From: Lunularia cruciata
Lineage: Eukaryota; Streptophyta; Marchantiopsida; Lunulariales; Lunulariaceae
Direction of reading: 5' to 3'
NCBI GenBank assembly: GCA_948567375.1
Contig: OX419756.1
Coordinates: 33,618,333-33,682,332 of the forward strand
DNA: 64,000 nt
The notes under the pieces were generated by a model. It searched no databases, had not been told where the DNA came from, and saw only the letters and a program-made list of their open reading frames with translations. The position numbers and the translations under genes are program-made. Positions 12,370-25,000 of the stretch are shown piece after piece. Within the stretch, counting starts at the first letter, position 1; each line of letters begins with the position of its first letter.

Positions 12370-13745
12370 ATCTGATTACATCAAAGAAATGAAGTTAGTG
12401 GGAAATCGGGTGCAAAAACTTTGAGTGTTGGTGGTATCTTCAAGCTTGGTGAATCATTGGTAGCTCGATTGAAGTTCAATTTTTCCATGGTGTGTAGAAA
12501 TTTATTGCTTGATGCAGATTTGGCAATAAAGCTGATGGTGTGCAAAAGCGCTGGCCAATTTTTGAGTAAAGAAGAAGCAATTTTTGAGCAGTGGTTGTGA
12601 TTTTGAGCTCAAGAGGTGAAGGCAAGACCAATTTGTTGCAAGTTGGGGTCAAAAAGTAAAATTAAAAGTGGAGTTGGGAAGCTATTCTCGTGAATTTGTG
12701 ATTTGGAGAAACCCATGTTTTCAATTTGGCTCAAATGAAGAGTTAGCAGGGGATTTGGCGGTCAGTCAAATTTAGGGTTTACTTCAGATTTTGGCCAGAT
12801 TTGGAGGATTTTGCTAGTTGGCCAGATTTAGAGGACTTTTGCAAGTTTGGAGGAGTTTTGCTAGATTTTGGAGGAGGTTCAAAGTGGCAAGAAGAAAGGC
12901 CTCATTTGGCTGAATTTTGGTGTTTAGAGGCATAGGGCTGTGGGCTACAAAGGCCTAGAAGGGCCAGCAAGCCAACTTGATGGCGTGAGGCTAGCTAGTT
13001 TAGAGTAGATCTTGGTCATTGGTTGGCAAAATCTGCCCATATTGCTAGATTGTGTGCAACAAGGTTTGACCCCTAGATCTCTTGTTCCTAGACTGATGCT
13101 CTAGCTAACTGGTCCACCCTCACTTGTTGTCCTAGTGACTATGCCCCTATTATCTATACACTTGTAGCTTTGGCTAGGAGATACAGTTTGATCTCATTCT
13201 TGGTGATCTTGATAGCTTAGGACTTAGATACAAACTTCTCTTATGTCAATGCCAAATAGTGGCAGTTAGTCCCGTGTTGTTTTATGAGATAGATGGTTTT
13301 CATTTAGATTTCTTGTGATTGGATCCCCTCCATTCTCTACTTCTTGTTTGTGCACCACGTTTGTGTGAGGTGCCCTGACTTTTGAGCGTTGGTGCTTTGG
13401 TGTGCTCTTGGTAGTGAGGTTGGAGTGATGACCAATCAAACTATCTTTGTTTCTCTCCAATGAGGCAAAAAGTGATGACCTGCAGACCGTGAGAGTGCAT
13501 GTTGTGATGGTAGGTTATAGGTTGCACTTTCTCCTAATATAGTTGTCTTTATTAAAGTTACATTAGTGTGTGGTGTTCCATGGGTATTGGCACTTGGTGG
13601 TGTTTAGTTGGTGTTGGCACTTGGTAGGGTACTTGCGGTTGCAACTTGCAATTGTAGTTTGTGGTTCTGGTTTGCGGTTAGAGTTGTGGTTACATTGTCA
13701 CAACAAAGTTCAATGGAGATTCTAGAGGAGTAAGCTATGCAATAC
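12370..13745 (+). other. Element C leader (non-coding)
   Basis: This lies between the C LTR and the family A LTR at 13746. It is G/T-rich and has no long open frame or protein motif. It is most simply the long 5' untranslated leader of element C, whose gag resumes after the A LTR. A tRNA-like relic is noted within it at 13055-13120. I could not recognise a primer-binding site next to 12369. Confidence 0.5.
13055..13120 (-). other. tRNA-like relic (box A and box B-like segments)
   Basis: On the minus strand there is a box-A/D-arm-like stretch (GGACCAGTTAGCTAGAGC), and about 30 nt later a T-arm-like stretch (CTAGGGGTCAAACCTTG) whose stem pairs at four of five positions. Spacing is near that of a tRNA. 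The acceptor arms do not pair convincingly, so it is not a functional tRNA gene. It could be a tRNA pseudogene or the head of a decayed SINE. Confidence 0.3.
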
Positions 13746-14436
13746 TGTAACACCCATTTGTGCATGTGTGTGGTATTGTGATATTTAGCTTGGTATTATA
13801 AGTACTTGAGAGATATTAATTATATAGAGATAAAAGATGGTTCTACATTAGTCATGATTAGCTAAAATTAGTCATAGCTAAGATAGAGTGGACCTTACTT
13901 TAGAGGAAGTGGAAAAGATGAGCACCACTATTATGGATTCTAGTGTGTTGATTGAGTATTATTCCCAAGTGTTTGGCTTTGAGGAAAGAGTTGAGAATTC
14001 TTGAGCCCGCAAGCCTTTTTGTTTTATATTCTTCTATAGTCCAAAGATAGCCCATGTAAAGGAATCCTTGACTTAGTGGTTGAGTCAAGATAAAATCACA
14101 TGCTAGTGGAATATGTCCATGTGAATGGATATTCCTTTCTACTTTTTGACTTTACTTGACTTTTAGTCTAGTAACTTGAGTTACTATGGTAATAAGTAAC
14201 TTTGTTGCGTAACTATTTGACAAGTATATAAAAAAGGGGTGAGGAGGTACTCATCATCCTTTCATTTGCAACTATCTGTCTCTCATTGAGTTCTCTAGTG
14301 AGCAATGTCTTGAGTCTTGGAGTGTTAGCCTTGGAGGAGTATGATGGAGTTGGGGTTCCTTGCCTTCTTAGTCCATGGTGCGCTACCACAATAGCCATTA
14401 GAGGTTCATCCTGAGTGAGAGACAGGCTAGCTCACA
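13746..14436 (+). mobile_element. Family A solo LTR inside element C
   Basis: A 691-bp unit from TGTAACACCC to GCTCACA, close to the A1 LTRs, with TATATAAA at 14225-14232. Element C sequence lies on both sides and no A internal sequence is attached. No exact 5-bp duplication abuts the ends (AATAC before, GTATG after). The hexamer TATGCA does occur 4 bp before the LTR and 1 bp after it, possibly a blurred duplication. Confidence 0.9.
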
Positions 14437-16120
14437 GTATGCAGTGGGTTTACTTAGAGTGATACTTGATATGAGCCTGTATCTCAGGTCCTAGTGAGAG
14501 AGTAGATTGACTCTGAGTTGGAGTTTGATATAGGAGTTGATTCAGTTGAGAATGCACTTGGTATGTCTGCACTGTTGGTGTGGGACATGGACAAGATTTA
14601 TGGGGCCTCTAAAGGCCCTTGGTGTTACTTTGGTATAGTGGGTACCATTGAGTTAGATGATTTCATCTAGGAGTTTGATAGTTGGTGTGATCTGCAGTAG
14701 ATGCAGAACCTGACTTTGGTTATGCTCTTCATGGCATGGAAAGGGTTGTTTCAGCATCTGGAGAGTCCATCGATGGATGACTACCATGAGTTTAGGAGAG
14801 CTCATTTGGAGGAGATTGAGTTATGGAGATAGTATTAGTCTCCAAACTATGTCTCTATCACTTTAGGTTTGGTGACCAGGAGTAGATTGACTATACCTAC
14901 GAGTTCTAGCTCAAGTAGTGTTGGTGCAGCTAGTGGAAGTGCACTAGCTAGAGATAGTGCTACTACGAGTGGAGGTACCACTACAAGAGGTGGTGTGGTA
15001 CCGAGTTTCAACCCCATGGTAGAGTTCTTCTTGTGTTGGAGGCAGAACTACTAGGGAGTGCGGACTAACAAACTAAGGAGCTTGTAGGAGTTCCAACAGA
15101 AGGCTAGAGAGAGCATATGCAAGACATACACTCACATGAGGCGGTTGATCAATTTCACTTAGGGAGCTATAGAGGCCCAGGCAGTCCAATTTTGGTATAG
15201 GATACTAGAAAAGGAGTTGTGACATAGAGTTTGTGATGCTATGTTGTTACAAGCTACTTCGCTTACTTTGGCAGTGGTCTTTGGTTTGGCTGAGCATATT
15301 GAGCTCAACATGGTGGAGGAGAGAGTGGTGACAATCTTGATTTGGTAGAACGACCTCATCCACAAATGTTCCTTCTTCTTCTTACTTCTTACTACAACTT
15401 ATAGAGTCCAGTAAAGTGCACTACACCTAGTTGATTTTTGAGGACAGGGTGGACAACCCAAATCCTATGGGGTGAGTGGAAGGCCTAGTGGAGTTAGACC
15501 CTTACCTTCATTTTTGGGTCAGCAGCAGCCAGTGAGTAGTGGTGTTGCTTGTTGGACTTGTGGTGGACCTCACCATTGGAGAGAGTGTACCCAACGTTGT
15601 GGACTTGATACCTTGGGTGCATCACAACCAACATAAAGGCAGTGTAAGCATTGCCATAGATGTGGTCATACTAGTGACCAGTGCTTTGACCTACACTCGG
15701 AGTTACACAGTGGTAAGGCTACTATGGCAGGTAGTAGAGGAGCTCCAGTTCTGGAGGACAAGATGGTAGAGGTGGTGGTAGAGGATCTACACCTAGTAGG
15801 GGTGCAGTACTTGCTCTTACTTCTGATACAATTATGGCTACTCAAATTGATCAGTTGGAGCAAAGATTGGCTAGTATGGCCATTGCTCAAAGGAGATAAG
15901 ATTTGGGTGCTGAGGCTTCCACCACATATGTTGGTGATAAAGATGCTTTGGACTTATTGTGCGGAGCAACACAGGTGGATGCATCTACAATAGTGACTAG
16001 GAGTGTAGTACGTGCTCCAGAGCCTAGAGGAGCATCAATGCAGTTGGACCCATAGAGAAGAGAGGTTGGGAGACAGGTCAAACTTCCTTAGTCTTTCATG
16101 TTATCTGAGGCATTATAGAC
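14437..16120 (+). pseudogene. Element C gag remnant with zinc knuckles
   Basis: Plus-strand translation, broken by many stops, gives a capsid-like stretch (around 14640-14840, MAWKGLFQHLE then DDYHEFRRAHLEEIE), a Ser/Thr/Gly-rich linker, and a helical block near 15060-15330. Two zinc knuckles follow: a degenerate one at 15550-15588 (CWTCGGPHHWREC) and a perfect CX2CX4HX4C one at 15643-15684 (CKHCHRCGHTSDQC). A Gln/Leu-rich segment follows near 15830-15890. Gag would package the element RNA. The stops, many of them TAG or TGA at former Gln, Arg or Trp codons, show an old copy. Confidence 0.75.
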
Positions 16121-16329
16121 AACATCCATGGCTCCTAGATGTCCCAGTATAGGTGTAATAGATGGTGATGGAGTGCATGATTGACTACCTGCTAGTCAGC
16201 CACCTACTACTACATAGACTGAGTCTAGCACGATGTTAGAAGCAGCTTAGTTGATTATGCGGTGCCCTTTGTTTTCAGCCAATGACATGTTTACATTGGG
16301 AGTTGACCCAACCCCAATTTTTAGGTTGG

Positions 16330-16849
16330 CTGCCATGCTTTATGAGAGTAGGAATGATGGGGTTCCTACTACTAGAGTAGAGGTGGTTGATAGTGGAGCT
16401 AACTTGGTTTGAGGAGCATTGGATCCGTTCAACAACCAATGGATTATGGCAGGCATCAACGGCTAGAGTGGAGGAGTTGCCAACTAGACCGGCCTTTGAG
16501 AGAGCACGGTTCACACCTGGTGTTGTCCTATTGGATAGCCAAAGGGGGATTTTCTGTTTGGTGAGACCTTTAGGGAAGGTCTATACACCACAAAGAGTCT
16601 TGTTAGACTCTACTATGCAGCCCCTTATGTTGGAGAAGGCTGCAGTACTCAATCTGGAGTTACAAAAGACCAATGTGGAGAGGTGTCCATTTCAGATCCA
16701 AACATCTCTAGGTGGTGGTTTGACACAGTAGATCACACATAGAGAGCTTGTTGTCTAGGTTCAGCCTGGTCATCCAATTGATAGCTTGGTGGTGAGAGCT
16801 CAAGCTATTGCTACAATAGCTGAGTCATATGATGTGCTAGTTGGGGGAG
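16330..16849 (+). pseudogene. Element C protease-region remnant
   Basis: A plus-strand frame at 16387-16731 includes RVLLDSTMQPLML, resembling the aspartic-protease active-site loop (usually DSG, here DST). A TSLGGGLTQ segment and then SYDVLVGG near 16820-16850 resemble the end of a retroviral-type protease fold. A matching but more decayed version occurs at about 53105-53300. The element stops abruptly at 16849, where inverted family A2 sequence begins; its reverse transcriptase and RNase H are absent. Confidence 0.6.
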
Positions 16850-17327
16850 CTGAAACTACCACCTTGTCCATCATCCCTACTCATCAAACTTGTTGCTTGT
16901 TTGCCATGCTCACCATAAAGGTTGAAGGTCTTGAGAGTAGCATACCCAACTTCTTCATCAACCTTTCTGACATGACATTTACTACTGATCCTCCATCAAC
17001 CAATATATCCTTGATGTTGTGACCATTCACTCTCACATCAATCTTGGAGGTATATTCACAAGCCTCCCATGGTGCTGGCTTGGCATCCACTACCCCCATT
17101 GATACTGGAGCTTTTGCATTCTTCTTCCTTTTGCTCCTTGTAGAACTCAAACCACCTCTAAGCTCTTTTTTCAAGGTAGGGTTCAAGGCAATCAATTGGC
17201 CCACTGTGATGTTAGCCTTGTGGTTACCAACATCCTCCAACACATTGTAGTTCCATTGTTGCTTTGAAATCAAGAAATCCTCCATCCTCAACTTCTTCCT
17301 TGGAGTCTTTGTTGTTGATGGTGTTGA
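16850..17327 (-). pseudogene. Element A2 gag-protease segment, 3' of LINE1
   Basis: Minus-strand translation matches family A1 closely: KTPRKKLRMEDFLISKQQWN, EACEYTSKIDVRVNGHNIK and the protease loop LVDGGSVVNVM. It covers the end of gag and the aspartic protease. Homology to A1 ends near 16850, where the sequence passes into element C, so A2 has lost its pol and 3' LTR. TTGA at 17324-17327 is the left copy of the LINE1 target duplication. Confidence 0.85.
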
Positions 17328-20300
17328 CTCCAGCGCTAAGCCTTTGTGGGATGATGCTGATCTGATCAATCTTGTGGAGACATGGGAACATGAAGGAAAC
17401 ACCATTCAAGACATTGAAGGTTTCATTCTTATTGGGTCAACTTGGAACAAGCGGAGGCAACACAAAGGAAGGGCTTTGGAGGTATTGCTACTTACGTCAG
17501 ATTTGGCTTTGAGAAATCAGTCTCTTTGATAGGTCAAGATTCAAATGGACAATACCAATGGCTGAGGATTGGAGGAGTTGCCACACCTTGCTTCATTGCT
17601 GTTTGCTACTTTGCCCCGTTGACATCACCAATCTATTCAAGTGGAGTTCTCAACACCATGCAGCCTTTCCATTCCTTGACAAAGGATGTGTTAGAGTTTC
17701 AAAGTAAAGGTGCAGTACTTGTTCTTGGTGATTTCAATGCTAGGATCCAAGCCTCTCAGATCCCTGACTTGAGTGACCTTGAGAATGATCCTCTCCATAG
17801 TTTGATAGATCATTCTAGTGCTTGGTCCCGCTCTTCCAAAGATCTTATGTCCAACCCCATGAGTGAGCACTTTTTGAGCTTTGGTACCAATTGTAGCTTG
17901 AAGATCTTGAATGGCCTTTCTCAATTTCCAGAAACTTGTAAAAGCACATGCTTTGCCTCTGGTGGATCAAGCACCATAGATTATATGCTCACTTCAGCTA
18001 ATGATATCCACTTTGTCTCAGATTTTATTGTTTTAGATCCTCAACCAGAATCAGACCATGCACCTCTATCTTGTGCCATCCTTCTTCCTTGCCTCAATAG
18101 AACCACATTACCTATTGACCATGCCTTTAGAGGAAAACTTCATCTAGACTTTCACAAGAGAGACTTGTACCAACAAGCTATCCAAGAGAAATTGAGTTCT
18201 ATGGAGTGGAGTTCTGATTTTCAACAACGTAGTGATCAGTTGGTTGAGCTTCTTCAATCTATATCAACTACTTTCTTTCCAAGAGGCTCCCACAGGAAGA
18301 GACTTGGTCTCCCTTGCAATAGGTGGTATGATGCTGATTGCAAAATGGCAAGGATCAAAGCTATGGATAGGTCTCTTGATCAGATTGCACAAAATCAGGC
18401 CTTTGTTTCATACAGAAAGTTGGTGAAGTGCAAAAAGTGAGCATTTTTGAGACTCAAGGGGGTTGAGTTGAGCACTGAACTCAGGAGCAATCCTAAGGCT
18501 TTTTGGAAGAAGGTAACCATCAGATCTCCCTCTCCATCGCTGGACCTAAACAAGCTTTGTGACTATGTGAAAGATCTGTACTTTTTCCCTGATGCTCCAA
18601 GCATGGCACCTTGCCTCGGATCTGCTCTCACCATCTCTGAAGCTGATGTCAAGTACCAATTGAAGAAGTTGGCCAATGGTAAGGCTGAAGACCTTGATGG
18701 ACTATGTGTTGAACTTCTGAAGTGGGGCGGTAGCCATCTGATTTCAGTACTCACTTCTCATTTGAATGAGGCAATCAAGTGTGGCTTTCCGGATAGATGG
18801 TGCTTCAAGAAGGTTGTTCCTATTCACAAGTCTGGCCAGAGAGATGTTGTCACCAATTACCATACCATACTTGTTGTTAGTGTCTTTGCCAAGTTGTATG
18901 GTCAAATTTTGGAGTCTAGGTTGAGCACTTGGGCTGAAAAGTACAATGTTCGAGCTAAGTGCCAAGCGGGTTTCAGATCGGGCTTTAGCACCTTGGATCA
19001 CTTATTGGTACTCCATGTTTTGTGGTGGAAATCCAAGGGTGTTGGGAGAGCTCTCTATGTTGCCTTTATTGATTTCAGGAAGGCCTTTGATAAGGTGCTT
19101 AGGAAATGTCTAAGTGAGAGACTCACTCTAGTTGGTGTTTTAGCTGATCTGATTGGTGCTATCTCTAGACTCTATGAGAAAGTGATTGTGAAACTTTCAT
19201 CTTTGAGCTCTCAAGATGTCCTTAGCACAATGGGTGTGATTCAAGGCTGCTCTCTATCTCCCACTCTATTTGGAATCTTCATCAATGATCTGGAGAGTCT
19301 ACTCATGGAAGCTGGAGCTACAGGTGTACAGATTGGCTCTCTGATGATACATGCACTCCTTTATGCAGATGATGTAGTGCTTCTCTCCACCAACCCACAG
19401 AGTTTACAGAAGCTATTGGATTCTCTTCTCTTGTTTTGCAATGAAACAAAGATGGAAGTGAACCTTGACAAGTCCAAGGTGATTGTGGTGGGTTCTAAAG
19501 GTGTCACACCTTTCTTTTTTGACGGACAGCAATTGGAGCAGGTTTCTTCTTACAAGTACTTGGGCCTTGAGTTTTCTCATGACTATAGTTGGTCTACTTG
19601 TGTGAAGATGAGAATCAATGCAGGCTTTAGAGCTTTGTATTCACTCATGAATCGCTCTAGACTTGCTCACCTTACCACATGGGAGTTGAAGAAGGTGCTG
19701 TTCAGATCTCTTGTGCAGCCGGTGGTTCTCTATGGTGCTCAGATTTGGGGTCCAAGTACTAAGAAGACATGGTGGCAAAAGGTGGAGAAAGTTCAGAAAT
19801 TGTTTTTGTGTGATGAACTTGGGGTGAGGACTCAAACTCCTTATGTATTGCTGCTTGCTGAAATAGGGTTTTTACCTCTTGAGGCTGAAGCTTTGTTTTT
19901 AGCTATCACATATGCCACTAAGGTGAGGTCCATGGACCATGAGAGACTTCCCTACCAAGCTTTTTGTGCCACTCTATCTGTCGGTTGGTATACAGATCTG
20001 ATTGCATGGGCCACTAGGTGGAATATTTCTGAGCAACATTGGAGATTGGAGCCTATTGCACTACGAGAAGTGATCAAGGAGCAGTTCTTACTTCGCCTAT
20101 GGCAGCAACCCGGTACCAAGATGGTGTTCTATCAGCAATTTGTAAATCCTATGTTGGTGTATTGTGAGCAAGATTATCTCTTGGCTAGGATTTCTACTTC
20201 ACTTAGACATGTTATTGCTCAATATAGAACTAGTTCTCATAGACTAGAAGTAGAACAAGGACGTTGGCAGCAGATAGAGCACTCCATGCGACTTTGCAAA

Positions 20301-20600
20301 TTGTGTATTATGAGCAAAGTTGAGGATGAGCATCATGTGTTTATTGATTGCCCTAGTTACATGCTGATCAGAGTTAGACATCAGATTATTTGTCATGATT
20401 TCTCTACTCTCTTACAGGTTGAAGCTTTAGCGTTAGGGAAGTACATGACAGAAGTTAGTTTACATCGGACCAATTTGTTACAGATTGGTCAGATGCCCTA
20501 GGCCCCTGCCTAGGCTCACATTTCATGTGTTTTGTATTGTGTTTCTAGCCTTTTGACTCTTTGGGTCTTTCAGGCTTTATATTTCATTGTTCATTGTTCA
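17328..20600 (+). mobile_element. LINE1: 5'-truncated non-LTR retrotransposon
   Basis: A 3273-bp insertion in A2, bounded by TTGA at 17324-17327 and 20601-20604. Deleting the LINE and one TTGA restores the A2 frame (…TSTPSTTKTP… against …TSTPLATKTP… in A1). It holds ORF2 lacking roughly its first 15 codons, a ~100-bp 3' UTR and a short TTCATTG-repeat tail rather than poly(A). It is very similar to LINE2, so the insertion looks recent compared with its host element. Confidence 0.92.
17340..20501 (+). pseudogene. LINE1 ORF2: endonuclease-reverse transcriptase, broken
   Basis: Encodes an apurinic-type endonuclease (LVETW, CYFAP, LGDFNARI, SDHAPLS) followed by reverse transcriptase (QAGFRSGFST, FIDFRKAFDKV, GVIQGCSLSP, LLYADDVVLL, YKYLGLEF) and a C-terminal Cys/His segment (CKLC…DEHHVFIDC). 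Relative to LINE2 it has a 1-nt deletion near 17470 and a CGA-to-TGA change at 18438-18440, so the frame is split into three (start to ~17470, 17442-18440, 18447-20501). The protein would nick target DNA and copy LINE RNA at the nick. Confidence 0.92.
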
Positions 20601-22064
20601 TTGAGGTGCAAGTGCTCCTAGTAGACATAGGAGCATCTTTGCTTGGAGTAAATCCTTGAGAAGAGTGAATATCCTCTACAAAATGAGCTCTCTTCTTCTC
20701 TTGTGCCAAAAGCTCCAAATTAAGACCCTTGGAGTTTGAGCACTCTCCCTTCTCATACTTGCTCTCAACCACATCTATGGATGCTATCTCCTTACCTTTG
20801 TTTGGATTAGGAGCCACTTGGGTTTCACTACCTCCCTCTTTCCTTCTATTGGCTCCCTCATAACCCCTTCCTCCATGGTAAGTGGAATTTGGGCAGTTCC
20901 TTTGGATATGGTCTCTTCCTCCATAACCAAAACAATTTCTATTATTGAAATTGTTGGTTGGTTTGCCTCCTCTATATGGATAACTTCCATAACTCCTAGT
21001 CTCTCTCCCCACATTTTGATCCACCTCTCTCTTCTCCCATAGTTGCACCACATTGATCTTGAGATCCGCAAGTTGTTCTTTGATGGTTTGAAGTGGATCC
21101 TTTGGTAGAGGTGCAAGAACTAAAGCAACTTCTACTTGTGGTGCAACCCTTGCCACCAAAGTATCAGAAGTTTCACCATACTTGTAGCCTTGAGGAGGAT
21201 GCACAACCTCTTTCACCACCAAATCACTCTCATCTCCTTCCAAACTTTCCTCTATACGAATTGTGATCTTGATAGCTTCAACCTTGGAAGAAGGTTTCTC
21301 ATATCTCACCTTGCTTCTAATTTGTGGTCTTAACCTCCCCAAAAATTATTGGTGAGCATGGCCCCTATGCCAATCATAGTAGTCTCCACATCATCCCCAC
21401 CCTTCCTCAACACTATACAAAATCTGAACTCTAACTTTTCCACTCTTTCCACATAGACTCTCATTTTCTCTCCATCTCCTTGTTTGAGAAAGGAAACCTC
21501 ACTCATCAATCTCTCATAACTCTCATCTAGGAGAAAGTTCTCAATGAGTGCTGAAGTCAAACTCTCCCAAGAAACTTCTTGCCTATCTCTCCTCTCTCTC
21601 TTTTGGTATTCTGATCATACCATGTAAGTGCTGCATCCTCAAAGAAATATAGTAATAATGAGGCCCACTCATTCTTCCTCCTCTCATTATTTCCTATGCA
21701 AGCTCTCTTGAAGTCTCTCACAAAGGCCTTCAGATCTTCTCCATCCTTGCCAAAGAAAACCGGAAGTTTCCCCATCTTAACCCCTCACTATCTTTCTTTT
21801 CTCTCAATTTTTTTTGTTCTCTTTTCTTTCTCTCACTCTATAACTCATAGAGTATGTACATGACTAACACCATTTGAGAGTTATCCACCCTAGGGAACAC
21901 AAAAGGTTCAAGTTGCTCTAAGATTTCTATAGCAACATCAAATCCTAGAGTGCATATTAATCGAACCCTCATGGATAGTTTATCCATAAAAAGATTACCT
22001 CCATCACTAATCTTGAGAACTAGCTAATGAAGGTGGTAGTATTTCTGTAGCTATACTAAGACTC
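20601..22064 (-). pseudogene. Element A2 gag, broken, with end of the leader ORF
   Basis: Minus strand. Gag starts MGKLPVFFGKDGEDL at 21775 and runs through RACIGNNERRKNEWASLL and SYERLMSEVSFLKQG to the zinc knuckle near 20930 (CFGYGGRDHIQRNC; second Cys and Gly changed) and down to the LINE1 junction. Frameshifts near 21570 and 21340 break it. Upstream (22064-22000) the conceptual peptide LPPSLASSQD plus stop matches the end of the A1 leader ORF. The sequence is cut at 22064 by the giant LTR of B1. Confidence 0.87.
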
Positions 22065-25000
22065 TGTGACAACCCGGCAAATATCACTTTTGCGGTAATC
22101 GGGTAAGTAAAGTTTGTTCACACAAAGATACGAGTCAAAATTGGTCAAATACAAAGTCAAATAGTAACATGTAGTTCTTCTTGGTTGCGTCTTTAATCTC
22201 TTAGGTAGAAACCACACCCAGAAGAGAGTAACAAGCACTGATTTGCAGTCTTGTCACAAATTAACACTTCATAATCACAACTCCATCAAATCTTTCCAAA
22301 CAATCTTGATTGTGATGATTCAGGCTCTCTCAAAAATAGCTCTTCACTGAAAAATGACTTTGCCTTAGAATTGTGTTCCACCCTTCCACTAAAGGCACAA
22401 CTTCCTTGAAATTGCTTCACATCAACTTTGCACTGCACTCACAAATGCAAAATACTACCAACACTACAATTCCTCTCAAATCTATCAAGGCATTGCTTCG
22501 ATTGCACTTCACTCAAGATCAAACACACAGAATGAAGATCAAGGCTGCGGAATCCAACATCCAACAAACACACTGACTTGCACTTCAAATTTCTCCACAC
22601 ACTCACAAACACAATTACAAAGTTGATACTCATAATCAAGCTCAAGCGACGAGCACTGCTTCACAACACTTTGCTTTATCTATTCTTAGAATTATGAGCA
22701 CTAAACAACATCTAACTGCAAATGCCACTCTTAAATAGTGAAGCAATCGACAATTATCTTTCTAATGCACCTCTTCCTAATGACTTTACAAACCTACAAA
22801 TCCAAAATGACAATGCACCCCTTCATATCTACCTATACAAATCTCAAATTGATTACTAATCCAATCTGATGTCTACCTCTTCCTTGGCTTTCAAACCCGA
22901 ACCCAAAGTAATTTTACTTCCTACTACTCTGTCCTCGGGTTTCACATCTTCTACTTCTTCTACCAGATCTAGCAATTCTCTTTTCTAATCTGAAATTACA
23001 CTAGTGGGTAACTTATCTAACTCCTTATCTCTCAACCCACTTTTCTCTAATGTCTCTATTGCTAACTCCAAAGTCATCTGTACTCCTACTTTGTCTACTT
23101 TGGGTTTGGCTCTAACATCCTTCCAAAGTTTGTCTATCTCCAACTTTACTAAGTCTAATCTAATTGCAATATTATCTTCTACTTCTAATATCTTCCTATC
23201 TACACAAGTCCTTAGACTGATCAACAAGGCATTCAAATCTATGTCTTTTGCCTGTCTTTGCCTTGTCTCCTGCACCAACAACTTCAACTTGTGCAGCCTT
23301 GTTTCTTCAATCCAAACATTGGCCTCTGTACTTAACATTACGTTCATTTTGAGGACAATCTACTTCAATGGCTCCAATCACATCTTTCTTTCTCGCTTGC
23401 AATCTGCAAGCCAATCCTCTTTGTACATCGCCAACTCCACTTTGAACTCGGCTTTCACCGTTTCTTTCTCCTTCTCCTTCTGTTCAATCTTTTCCTCTTG
23501 ATTACAAAGTAACTCTCGTAATCTTTCTTCTTCCCTATATCTTACTGCCAACTCCCTTTGCCAGAGTTTCTTCTTCTCTTCTACGCTCTCCATGACTCTA
23601 TCAAGCTCTTGTTCCTTTGCTGCTACCCTCGCCATAGCATGGATAAGTTCTACTCTTGAATCAGCAAACTGCTGCTTCAAAATCTCATACTCTGCTAGTT
23701 GTCTCTCCCTTGGTATGTCACTCTTCTTCACAAGCTCCTCTCGATACATCACTTCTCTCTTCAAGGCTTCAATTACTTGAGTCTTCACTACTTCCTCCAC
23801 TTGCAGTACTTCCTTTTCCTCCTCACCTCGGGTTATAATCTTCTTCAACTCCAAGTTCTCTTCTTCTAATCTTGATAACACCTCCAAGACAGTCTTCACT
23901 TCTGGACAATTTGATTGCATTTCCTTCTTCCTATGCTCCAACTTCATTAGCAATGGACAACACAATCTCCCACAGGTACTCCACTCCATCACTTGCAACT
24001 ACCTCCTCCTGCATCGCAATCTCCCTTCTCACTTCTTGTTTGCCCAATACTCACCTTTGTCTCTATAGTCTTGGTATTGAAATTGACGCCTTGCTTCTTG
24101 AGCTTTCATTCACTTCTTCTTTTGCCTTACTCGGCCCTACTTCACACTTCGCCTTATGTCTTGAACAAAATCCCCTCTGAAGTGCAATCTTCTTCTCTTC
24201 GGGCTCAGGTATCTCATCCTCCAACTTTGTGTTATCTTTTGGCTCACGCTTTACCTGAACTTCTTCTTCCTCCTCCGTAGCAGCTGGTACCGACGTCATT
24301 TCTCCACCTTCATCATTGTCACTACTTGTATCTCCACTTTGCAGCGTTAGCTCTGGTTCTTCCTTGCATTTTGAGTCTTTGGACTTGCACTCGGCTTCAC
24401 CTTCCAAGTCTTTGTCTTCTGACTTGATCACCACTATGCCTTGCCTCAGGTTTCCTCTCCTGGTCTTCCGAGGTTTTGTCTTGTCTTTGGCTTTGGCCTG
24501 CCGACTTTGCTTCTTCAATTTTGGAGTACTTGCTTCTATCTCTACGTTCTTCCCCGTCTTCTTGTAGTACTCATCGGTGCTTTGAATTTGAAGGATATAT
24601 TGCTGCTCCTCTATGTCAACTTCTCTTCTCAAGTCGGGATGGAAATGCAACACCATTTGATTTTGCTGTGCCAAGTTGAGCAAATCCAACCCGAGGTAAA
24701 AGTGTGCTGCAAATGGCACGATGTAATGTGGAGGTGACTTATCCCACAGATTCCACACCATTTGTCGCGTCCTTCCATAGAAGCACCTCACCCAATTGAT
24801 TGGTTCTCCTGCAAATAGTTTGTGAAAGAACACCGCTTGGTGTTTCATCACATATGTCATTCTCTCCGGCTTCAAGATGGCCATGAGAGCACTCATGATC
24901 CCTTTCTTCACTGGATCCTTGTAACTCTCAACCTTGTAACTGTTCTTCGTGCGCTTTGAAGAGAATGCATCCCTCACTTCTTGAGTTTCTTTGGCTACCT

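Noticed and set aside
22060..22064. GACTC as a target duplication of B1
   Set aside because: The other end of B1 is truncated, so no partner copy can be seen.
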